A stretch of DNA of 64,000 nucleotides, taken from positions 44,327,001 through 44,391,000 of the forward strand of contig BRKX01000009.1 of assembly GCA_026008535.1 (NCBI GenBank). Reading direction: 5' to 3'. Both the position numbers and the translations under genes were made by a program. The notes under the pieces are model-generated. The model searched no databases. It saw only the letters and a program-made list of their open reading frames with translations, and was not told where the DNA came from. The stretch is from Perilla frutescens. Lineage: Eukaryota > Streptophyta > Magnoliopsida > Lamiales > Lamiaceae. Of the stretch, positions 46,351 through 56,320 are shown piece by piece; position 1 is the stretch's first letter, and each line of letters opens with the position of its first letter.

Positions 46351-49300
46351 ATGCAAGGAAATCACTCTGATGGATATGAATCCTCAGAGGCATTGACTGT
46401 CTCTAGCTCAGAAGAAGAAGGAACTGCATGGGTGCTTGATTCAGGATGCAGCTTTCACATGACTCCCATCAAGGAGTGGTTCTCTGATCTTAAAATACAA
46501 AGTGGAGGAACTGTTCTTCTTGGGAATTATCAAAGTTGCAGAATCAAAGGCATAGGATCTGTCAAGATCAAGATGTTTGATGGCAAGATCAGAACTCTCA
46601 CTGATGTTAGGTATGTCCCTGACCTAAGAAGGAACCTAATATCTTTAGGTATTCTTGACAAATCAGGCTACAAATTTCAATCAGAGAATGGGAGGTTAAT
46701 AGTGTCAAAAGGAGGAAATGATGTAATAAAAGGGCAGAAGAAAGGATGAGTTATATTACTTGATTGGGAGTACTGTTCAGGGGCATTTGAATACTGCTAA
46801 AGAAAGGGATAATACCTTACTTTGGCATGAGAGATTAGCACATGTTGGTAACAAAGGTTTGCAGAAATTAGCAGGTCAAGATCTGTTAAGAGGAGACAAA
46901 GTTTCACATATTGATATATGTGAACATTGCATTTATGGGAAGGCAAAGAGGCTGAGATTTGCTTCCAGTGAACATAATACAAGAAACAAACTTGATTATG
47001 TTCATTCTGATCTGTGGGGACCTGCAAAACACACAACTAATGCAGGTGGCAGGTTCTTTATCTCCTTCATAGATGATTACTCCAGGAAGGTTTGGATATA
47101 TATTCTGAAGGCTAAATCAGATGCTTTTGAGAAGTTCAAGGAGTGGATCATAGAGGTGGAAAACATGTCTGGTCTCAAGTTAAAATACCTAAGGACAGAC
47201 AATGGCCTGGAATATCTGTCTGATGAATTTAATAGTTTCTGCAAAGAAAGGGGAATTATCAGGCACAAGACAGTTCCAGGAACACCCCAATAGAATGGGG
47301 TTGCAGAGAGGATGAATCAACTCTATTGGAAAGAGTCAGGTGCATGCTGAGCAATGGAGGTTTCCCTAAAACCTTCTGGGGAGAATTAGTTACTACAACA
47401 GCATTTCTAATCAACAGATGCCCATCCTCAGCTATACAGTTAAAAACACCTGAGGAGTTATGGAATGGAAGGCCTGCTGACTACAAGGAGCTTAAAGTTG
47501 TAGGGTGTTTAGCCTATGCTCATGTTAAGAAAGATAAGCTTGAGCCTAGGGCTGTAAAATGTGTGTTTGTAGGCTATCCTAAATGAGTAAAAGGATATAA
47601 ACTATGGAGCCTAGCAGATCAGAAGTTTATTATCAGTAGGGATGTTACTTTTGATGAGACAAAGTTCCCTCTGAAGAAAGATAATGGTGATTTCAACAGT
47701 AACCCTTCTGGTTTTGTTGAAGTTGAGTCACAGGAGTTTGGAAACTATCCTCAGAATGCAGACTTTGAGGAGAGACATCAATCTGCAGAAGTTCAAATAG
47801 AAAGAGAAAGCACTGATTTCAATAATTATCAGCTCACAAGAGACAGGAAGAAGAGAGTAGTGAAGCCTCATGTTAGATATGCTCAAGCTGATCTGGTTTC
47901 ATTTGTCTTGTTCACTGCTCAAGAGGTTGAGGCATATGAGCCAAGAACTTATGCTGAAGCTGTAAACTGTCCAGAAAAGGAAAAATGGCTTGTTGCCATG
48001 GAAGAGGAATTGTTGTCTTTGGAAAAGAATCATACCTAGGATATTGAAGATAAACCAAAGAACCAAAAGTTGGTCAGTTGTAAGTGGATTTATAAGAAGA
48101 AGCCTGAATCTGTAAAAGGTAGAGGCATCAGATTCAAAGCTAGGCTTGTAGCTAAAGGGTTTTCTCATAAGGAAGGGGTTGACTACAATGAAATCTTCTC
48201 TCCAGTGGTTAAACATTGTTCTATTAGAATATTGTTATCTCCTGTAGCTCATTATGATCTAGAGCTCCATCAAATGGATGTTACTACTGCCTTTCTTTAT
48301 GGCAGATTGCTGGAAACAATATACATGAAGATTCCTGAAGAAGTGTTTGTGGAGAAACCTGAAACCAAAGCATGCAGATTGAAGAGATCTTTGTATGGCT
48401 TGAAGCAAAGTCCAAGGAAATGGTACCTAAGGTTTGATGAGTACATGTTGTCACACAATTTCATCAGGAGCAGGTATGATAGTTGTGTTTATTTTAGAAA
48501 TGATGAAAATTTGATGATCTATCTTCTGTTGTATGTGGATGACATGTTGATAGCATGTGAGTCTAAAGAAGGAATCAGAAGAGCTAAGGAGATACTAAGT
48601 GATGAGTTTGATATGAAAGATCTTGGGGAGGCTAAGGTGATACTTGGTATGGAAATCAAAAGAGATAGGGGTAAAAGGATATTGAGGCTGGCTCAATCAT
48701 TCTATCTTCATAAGGTGCTGAAAAGATACAACATGAATCTCTCCAAACCTGTCAGTACACCTTTCAAACAAGGACATAAGTTATCTTTAAAACAAGGAGC
48801 TGTTACAGAAGCTGAGGTGTCTGAAATGAGCAAGATACCTTATGCAAGTACAGTTGGGAGTTTGACGTACTCAATGGTTTGCTGTAGACCAGATTTAACA
48901 TTTGTTATGTCTGTGATCAGTAGATTCATGGGAAGCCCTGGAAAGGATCATTGGGATGCTGTTAAGTGGGCTATGAAGTATGTGAGAGGTACTGTTGATA
49001 AGGGATTGTGTTTCCAAGGCGGATCAGAAGCTGGAGATGTTTTGGTTGGTTATGTTGATGCTGATTTTGCAGCAAATCTTGATTCCAGAAAATCTCTTAC
49101 TGGTTATGTTTTCACTCTTTTTGGTACTGCAATCAGCTGGAGATCAACACATCAATCAGTTGTTGCTTTGTCAACAACAGAAGCTGAGTTCATAGCTTTG
49201 ACAGAAGCAGTAAAGGAGAGTGTATGGCTAAGAGGAATACTTGAAGAGTTTGGTGTTTTGTAGAAGAAAGTAACTATCTCTGTGATAACCAAAGTGCAAT

Positions 49301-49499
49301 ACACTTGTCTAAGCATCAAGGGTATCATGAAAGAACCAAACACATTGATGTTGAGCTGTATTTCATCAGAGATATGGCAGAAAAAGAGGTTATTACAGTT
49401 GAAAAGATTGATACATCTGAAAATCCAGCAGACAGTTTCACTAAGGCATTGTCATCTGCTAAGTTTGAGCTATGTCTTAGTCTTATTAATCTTAATTGA
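46351..49499 (+). pseudogene. copia pol pseudogene (protease, integrase, RT, RNase H)
   Basis: Protease: WVLDSGCSFHMTP with the active-site DSG at 46438-46446. Integrase: an HHCC finger (WHERLAHV ... CEHCIYGK, 46,820-46,945), then HSDLWGP, IDDYSRKVW and RTDNG. Reverse transcriptase: WIYKKKPES, QMDVTTAFLYG, SLYGLKQSPRKWY and YVDD at 48532-48543. RNase H: GYVDADFA, ALSTTEAEF and KHIDVE. Breaks: a one-base insertion at about 46,745; stops at 47291-47293, 47584-47586, 48037-48039 and 49261-49263; further frameshifts at about 47,315 and 49,280. Three stops fit C-to-T or G-to-A change in CAA/CAG or TGG codons. It cannot make an active polyprotein without a helper element. Confidence 0.92.
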
Positions 49500-49636
49500 T
49501 TTTGTCTGTGATGGTTTGCTGCTCGAGGTGGAGCAGTGTGCAAGGATTGCAGCTCTAGGTGGAGTTGTGATGTTGTTATTCTATGTTGAATAATGAGAGG
49601 TGGTGTTGCATGTTGACATGCTATGATTTGTTGCTT

Positions 49637-49647
49637 AGGTGGAGAAT
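49637..49647 (+). promoter_or_regulatory. Polypurine tract of copia element
   Basis: AGGTGGAGAAT directly precedes the 3' LTR. The purine run and its position match the plus-strand primer site of plant copia elements. Confidence 0.75.
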
Positions 49648-50188
49648 TATGAAAGCAGCCAAATCATACAAGTGTAAGCCATGGAGTTTTGCATGGAGGA
49701 TCATGGCTGGTGCAACTATGGTGTATGAGGGTTTGCATGCAGCAGAATATTTCCTATAGGTTGTTAACATCAGTTGGAGTTAGCAGCGGTTATTAGCATC
49801 GGTTGGAATCTCAAGATCGGTTGTTACAGTTGAGATTGGAAGCAGCAGCTATTAGTTTGTTAGGATATATATATCTGTTCTTCTCTATCATTTTATGTAA
49901 CATAGATTATTTTCTTTGATTCATGTAGATTGGTGAGCAGAGAGAGAGAGCTCTCGAGTGTAGAATAGCTTTGAGAAAACTACATTGTAATCTGTAAACA
50001 TTCAAGAAGAGTATCAATACAAGTCAAGGCACCTCAAGTGGATGTAGATCAATTATGATCGAACCACTATAAATCTTGTTGTGTTGATAGTTTGTTTTTT
50101 TTTTTCATTCCTTTCTACAAAAGATCAAACCCGTTTTTCTTCACAGCAAGTTCAGTGTTATCTGTTCTTGTGAGATCGAAGCTCAACA
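49648..50188 (+). repeat. 3' LTR of copia element
   Basis: 541 bp, beginning TATGAAAGCAGCC (TGT changed to TAT) and ending GAAGCTCAACA. Relative to the 5' LTR it carries a 13-bp extra segment (TATTAGCATCGGT), a longer T run and about 11 transitions. Confidence 0.95.
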
Positions 50189-50472
50189 TATATAGATATA
50201 CTATTTCATATAATATTATATAATTAGATCTATATATTCATGAAAAATAACAAATAACTGGTGATAAAACAAGTTAGAAAGGAAAAACAACGTTCAACGA
50301 GAATAAAATCTAAAATTAGCTCTCGAGTACTTGAAGTCTACAATAACTAGAATGGCTGATTGGAGAACTACAAGTGCTTAGGGATTCACTTGAAAAGTTG
50401 CATTAAGATTAATGATTAGTTTAGTAACATATTATCTTCAAATAACAATAAGTGCAAGAGAAAAAAAAAACA

Positions 50473-51377
50473 TACAGTAAAACCTCTATACAGTAATGTT
50501 GTTGGGACCGGAGAAAAATATTACTATTAGGAGGTTATTCTTATATAGAGTTTACATATAAAAAATTATTTTTTTTGAAAAAAATTAACATATATTGTAC
50601 ACACTTGGAAATATCCCTTCATATTTTAAAAACATGAATTTAAAATGTATATAAGATTCATTCATGTGTTAATGCATATACGGATCTAGGAAATGAAAAA
50701 AAAATGATGGTGCTAATAACTTAGAAATTACAAAAAAATTAGATGAAGATGATCAAAGAATAATTGCAGATTTGAGAAATCGGATAAAAGAACTTCATTA
50801 CAATAACCAAATGGATATGGATGTTTTCCCTGATCATCCAAATGAGAAGCAAATAGTGTATGCTTTAACCAAAGAAGATATTATTACATGAATCAAGCAA
50901 GAAACACAATGTGATAATCTTGTGGATGATAGTGTAGAAATAGAAAAGTCTCGTGTCAAGAAGCTTCAAGCATATATATGTTGGACAAGCTGAAAATATT
51001 TTGGATTTAATAAGAAGGTGTTGTGTTGATAAGTTACTTCGAACGCGCAAGTTAAAGGATATGGTGTTAACCCAAAAAAATTAAAGCATTGTCACATGCA
51101 ACTTTAGATAAGTATTTCATACAATCTTAAGTTTAATGTAACATATGTAGTTAAATAATTCTAAATATTTTATATAAATATTTAAATATATTTGAAATTT
51201 AATGTCATTTTATTACTATATGGAGGTAAATTTCTTAAGGATGGTCCTAAAAAACAACGGAATATTACAATGTGGAGGTTATTCTTATTTAACTGGTCTC
51301 GAGTTGGGACCATCACTTTTTATTACTATAAGGAGGTTGTTCTTATGTAGAGTATTCTTATATAGAGGTTTACTATA
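50473..51377. mobile_element. pogo/Emigrant-like element with transposase remnants
   Basis: The element is 50475-51375, flanked by TA. The left end reads CAGTAAAACCTCTATACAG; the right reversed reads TAGTAAACCTCTATATAAG. CAGTAAAACCTCTATA is the terminal sequence of plant Emigrant MITEs and their pogo-like partners. Between 50,700 and 51,090 the sequence retains codon-like fragments (for example EKQIVYALTKEDII) interrupted by stops and shifts, so it is probably an internally deleted pogo-like copy. Confidence 0.7.
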
Positions 51378-51445
51378 TATAGTAACAAGTAATATACTAA
51401 AAAGGAGTTCAGTACTATATAATTTAGCAAATAAGAATTTATATC

Positions 51446-51485
51446 TGACGGAAAAAATGTCGCTTATAATATTAAACGGATGGAG
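51446..51485. mobile_element. Stowaway-like MITE, right end only
   Basis: Reversed, the sequence from 51485 reads CTCCATCCGTTTAATATTAT, a Stowaway terminus, followed by a TA target. The matching left end was not found, so the copy is truncated or heavily diverged. Confidence 0.5.
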
Positions 51486-51600
51486 TATCACTTCTAATAC
51501 TGAAAAGTATTATAAATTTTCGTATGACTGAAGCAGTTCAGTACAACGAGTGTACCTAAGTGTTTGCCAATTATTATTGATTTTATAATGTATTATTTTT

Positions 51601-52000
51601 TAGGCTTAATATAATTTGTTAATCGTGAACTTTACATGGATTTTTTTTTAACATGGATTTAAAATTGTTACACCAAAAATACAAACTTAACAATTAACTT
51701 GTAAATTTAACATCGATTCCAATATCGGCAAAATTGAAACTGACATTTGTTTATTAGAAATGATGTAGTTTGACATTTAATAATTAAAAGCCTTTTGAAA
51801 CTATGTTGTTTTTAGCACCCGGACGACCAATTTACGTGTATTTTCCGACATCCACGTCAATTTCAATTTTCATCAAAATTTGAATCGATGTTTAAATTTA
51901 CAAAATGTATTAAATTTGTGTTTTTTATGTAACAATGTAAAATTCATGTTATACACCAAAAATAATATAAAGTTCATGATCTTAAAAGCATTTAATCAAC
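51601..52000. mobile_element. Long-TIR MITE-like element
   Basis: Inverted arms share GTTAATCGTGAACTTTAC (left) and GATTAA...GATCATGAACTTTAT (right, reversed), with further weak similarity inward. The exact ends and target duplication are unclear. Non-coding. Confidence 0.45.
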
Positions 52001-52985
52001 TCTATCTTTTATTTAATAGTTTGTGAGTTTCTAATGAAAATAATTTGGCATATTATGAGAAAATTTATAAGAAAAGTCAAAATATTTAGCCAAGCCTATT
52101 AATGTTTACAAATGAGGTTGGGACAACTAATATTTTGATAAAATAAAACAGTTTAATAATAATCAATTCAAATAACATCAGATATTGAGATGAAATTCAA
52201 TATATCTTGGTTATGTTCAGCATTGTATGAATCCTAATAATAGTTTCAACATGTTTTCAATAGAAATACATACATTAAAGTTATTGTATTTTAATTTGAT
52301 ATTCAATTTTATAAAGCTTCATTTTTGTTTAGTTGGAGATGAGGTGATTTAGGATTTGAAATTTGTACTTGGATTTTTCACTCTAATAAAATGGAAATGT
52401 CGCTAAACTTCATAATATTTTTGTGGTGAAGTCTTCATATTTTCAATTATATTCCAATTTTGTGTGAATATTAATTATACCAACACAAACATGTAGTATA
52501 GTGATTTCAATTTTCTTTGCCATCTTCCAAACTGAAGAATGAATGAATTTTGCACCAACTACGTTATTCTTGCTTATCGATCTTGAATTGTTGTTTTCAA
52601 TTATCAATAACTAAGGAAAGAGTGCAAAAACATCTTAAATGTTAGTCTGAACGATAAAATCCCATCCGCCAAAAATAGTTTTTTTGATGCAAACATATCA
52701 TTTCATTAATGAAATTTTTATTTTTTATTTGTTTTTTCATCCCAAAAAAATATTTGTTTTATATATATATAGTTTTCTTTAATTATAGACCATTTTGAAG
52801 ACCTTTGATTATAGACCTAAAATCATATCTACATGTATACAATTAATATTCTTTTATCATTATTGAGCGGTACTTTTGTGAATGAAATTTATTTAAGAAA
52901 ATATTTGAAAAACACATTCAAGATTTTTAATAAATTTTAGTAATATAGTTACAAGTTCAATTATAATAAATAATATTAATTTGAG
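52001..52985. other. Intergenic, no gene seen
   Basis: AT-rich DNA; no element ends or coding signal recognised. Confidence 0.5.
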
Positions 52986-53009
52986 AAGGTATTCCGTGCA
53001 ACACAACCT

Positions 53010-53635
53010 TTATTAAGACTATTTAAGGCGGGCGCGTGGGCGTCACGCGCCGGTCAATTTTTTATTTTTTATTTTTTTTCTGGGCATTTTGTTACTTTTT
53101 TTTCGATTTTTTTATCCGATTTTTTCTTTGTTCCCCAAAAATATATACCCTAAAATAACATTAGTGAACCCTAAAATTAAAATACTTGATTTAATTTGTT
53201 TAAAATGAGTATGAATTTATATCCTAAAATAGAATTAATAAACCCTAAAAAATTACAAAATAAACCCCTAAAAACACCCAAAAAAAAAACCCTAAAAAAC
53301 ACAAAATAAACCCCTACCCCCCCCCCAATCTCTGAAAAACACAAAATATACCATAAAAAAACCCCCTAAAAAAACTAAAAAACCCCCCTAAAAACTACTA
53401 AGCTCTAAACATTAATTCGAATGGAAAAAATCACAATTTGAACTAAATAAACTAGTATAAAATAACTAGCAGACCCCTTACTTTTTAATGATACTGATGA
53501 TACTTTTCGAATTTTTGGTGATACTTTTTAGTGAGACTGTTGATACTGATTTTACCGTTTTTTTCTATTTTTTTTTTTGCAGGTTGACCCGGGTCAAAGC
53601 GTGAGTTGACCCAACCCGTCTTAAATAGCACTATT
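53010..53635. repeat. Inverted-repeat element with GC-rich end and CCCTAAA-like runs
   Basis: The ends carry ACTATTTAAGGCGGG (about 53,018) and its inverted counterpart CCCGTCTTAAATAGC (about 53,617-53,631). The left subterminal block GGCGGGCGCGTGGGCGTCACG is strongly GC-rich. Between 53,140 and 53,400 are at least seven interspersed CCCTAAA-type phrases with A-rich spacers. A target duplication was not resolved. Confidence 0.45.
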
Positions 53636-53649
53636 TAAGACCACTTCAT

Positions 53650-54707
53650 GGAAGTTTTTTCCTATTAATTTTATGCATATATATAAATTTATAATAAAAC
53701 GAAAATTTTACAAAAATAAACAAATTGTAAGGGATGGAAAAAATAAAAAATAATTTATTTGTAGGGATCTAGAATTCTTTAGGGCTTAGACAGCTTATGC
53801 AGTACGCTAGATAATTAATTGAGGTGAAATATTTTTGAAAAAAAAATTAAGAAAAAGACTTACTAAAACGAAAAAAATGTCATGCGCCAGCTCTATTGGG
53901 CACAATTGAGAGCAGGGCTGTGACAAGTTTGGACTGTTTTGGATCGATTTAATCCTTCTAACCGATTGTGATGATTTAGATCATCTCATATAATTTTTTA
54001 TGAGAAAAAAAAGGTCCCAAATTAATTGTACCATAAAATTAGGCAGTCTAAGACGTTACCTAAAAGCTTCCTATGGTGAAAGACTTTAATTATACCCGAC
54101 GACTGTAGTCAACTCAATCATCCGACGCCGTATTGTCCCCCAACCACCATTAATGCTGACGTGTACGTATCTCATCCCTCCGATCAAAACTTGGTTGAGT
54201 TTCGACCGTCAGATCCCAACCGCACGCTTGCTTGCTTTTGGGATTTACCCAATAATGACAGTAGATACAGGCATGGTAAAAAAAATGGCAAAAGAGGCCA
54301 CACGCTGTGAAAAAAAGCATAAATTAGCTGTCAAAATTAAGGTTAGAAGAGACAGAAAAAGTACAAACTGTCTTCCTAAATGTTTTGTCTGATCTATAAT
54401 TATTATTTTTATTTTTATTTTGTTTATATAATAATATAATACGTATCATTATCACTTGCTTCAATGTTTGGTAGTGTGATGTAAGTAAATGTGAAGAAGT
54501 AACGTAAAATTTAAAATCAAAGGGGGAAAAATGATAACAATAGTAAAAGTCAGAAAATCCCCTTCTAGAAAAAAGTCAGAAAACAACAAATAGTCCTTTG
54601 AATAAGGAATAAAATAAAGAATACTATTTCATCCAACTTCAAAAATCACAATTCGGATTTGTGTGTTTGGTTATGATTTTTGGATAATTCAAAGTCTTTA
54701 TTTTGAG
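53650..54707. other. Intergenic, no gene recognised
   Basis: AT-rich flank. The open frame at 54,153-54,392 resembles no known protein. Confidence 0.5.
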
Positions 54708-55127
54708 GGTAAATACATCACAGTAACTCATCATTTTCAACTTTTCACATCAATAACTCAATGTCATATTTACAAATAAAAAAAAATCATAGCATATCGA
54801 TTTTAACAAAATCATCATCTGGCCATTTTTTTCCGACCCTTCTGGGCCCTGAAATCCTAATACAGTTAACATATGAGGTGTGAATATTAACAAAAAAAAA
54901 AAGGATTGATGGATTATATGTCACGTAAAAAAAATAATGTGATTGAAACAATATCATCATTCGGTGAATCCAGTAATTCAGGAGCCAAAAAGTTGATCGG
55001 ATTATAGTTTTGTTACATAATAGATATAATACGATCAAATTTTTATATAAATATTAACACGTTGAATTATTTTTGTAAAAGACTGGAAATGTTTAGTTAT
55101 TTTTATATATTTTTACCCTTATTTTGA
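54708..55127. mobile_element. Mutator-like long-TIR MITE with perfect 9-bp target duplication
   Basis: The element is 54717-55118 (402 bp). TTATTTTGA flanks both ends (54708-54716 and 55119-55127). The left begins GGGTAAATACATCACAGTAA; the right reversed begins GGGTAAAAATATATAAAAAT. Arm similarity continues for about 60 bp with gaps. The 9-bp duplication places it with Mutator-like MITEs. Non-coding. Confidence 0.75.
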
Positions 55128-55278
55128 ATTGAAATGTAGAAAATATATATAAATACATGTACGTGTGTGTGTCTCAATTTCCAAACAAATGCCCTAGATT
55201 CGGACAGTGGACAACACTGGCCAAATTATTCTAGTAACAACACGTGAAAATGCGTGAATATATAGCATAATAATAACA

Positions 55279-55340
<62 letters not shown>
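55279..55340. repeat. (ATT)n microsatellite
   Basis: About 20 uninterrupted ATT/TTA units, likely polymorphic. Confidence 0.95.
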
Positions 55341-55343
<3 letters not shown>

Positions 55344-55919
55344 TTGACTTGAATAACATATGGACTCCTTAATATATATAGCTCGTAGTAGGGTTTCATT
55401 GTATATATACTATTTGTGATGAATTCCTTTGTTGGTTATTCTTCTTCCTCTTTTTTTCTAATTCAGTCTTAATTATTTTGTAATAAAATATGTAGGTGTG
55501 GGAAAAAAATCAGTATTAATTAAACACATCCTTTCTTTTATTTGGTGAGAAAAGAAATTCTTAGTTACTAGTCTCCCCCTTTTCTATTTAATTGTCGGTT
55601 TAGAGTTTTTAACTTGTTATAAAATATTTGTCGTTTACCGTATTTTAATTTCACATATTCTCTCTCAATTTCAACCAATTAAAATCCCTTAAAATCTATT
55701 TAATTACAATATATTAGGAAAATATAATCAATGAGATTTGATATGGGGTGGAGAAAGATAGGGTATATTTGTCACACTCATTTACATTTTAATTTTGTGA
55801 AAATTTCTCAAAGGGCAATTAAATTGAAACGGATAGTGTATGACATTAATGAACTTTTAGCAAATCACATTATCACGTAATAACGTGTAAAAGCATACTC
55901 ATGTAAAAAAGTTGTAAAA

Positions 55920-56320
55920 CTCTTTAAGCACTAGTTGGGCAGTCGATATTTACCTAACTCCTAGGTCGCCTAGTTGGTGTTGAGGCGGCACCTTAAGCAG
56001 TTTATTAATTTATTTATATTCGAATTATCCCATATTGATTGGACAAAGAAAGAGTGGCTAGTGAGAGGTGAGGAGTATAAAGAGGAATTTGTATGTTTTT
56101 GATTATCCCACACCCATTAATAAAGGAAAATGAGTGAGATGAAATGAGTATAAAATGACATTTGTATTTTTAATATTGCTTGCATAAATTTATATCACAA
56201 TTTTATTTTTTTTCTTCAAATTTTAAATTAAATGGGCACCTATATATGGTTGCCTAGCAATTTTTGTGGCCGACTAGGCCCTTTTCGATTAGGCTAGCCA
56301 CTGATGTGCGTAGGTACTGG
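55920..56320. mobile_element. Decayed relative of the CCTAGGCGG hAT family
   Basis: CTCCTAGGTCGCCTAG and GAGGCGGCACC lie near the left and GTTGCCTAG...CCGACTAGGC near the right, with an AT-rich centre. This resembles the element at 20,153-20,686, but ends and target duplication are not recognisable. Confidence 0.35.

Larger units (their letters stand above)
44947..50193 (+). mobile_element. Ty1/copia LTR retrotransposon, near full length, inactivated
   Basis: The element is 44952-50188 (5237 bp), flanked by TATAT at 44947-44951 and 50189-50193. Order: 5' LTR, primer-binding site, gag, protease, integrase, reverse transcriptase, RNase H, polypurine tract, 3' LTR. Integrase preceding reverse transcriptase defines Ty1/copia. 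Five in-frame stops and at least three frameshifts disable gag-pol. The LTRs differ at about 11 aligned positions plus a few indels (about 2%). Every substitution I counted is a transition, as expected for a methylated copy. The lineage within copia was not assigned. Confidence 0.95.

Noticed and set aside
46797..47268. Minus-strand frames across the copia element
   Set aside because: Antisense shadows of integrase coding sequence.
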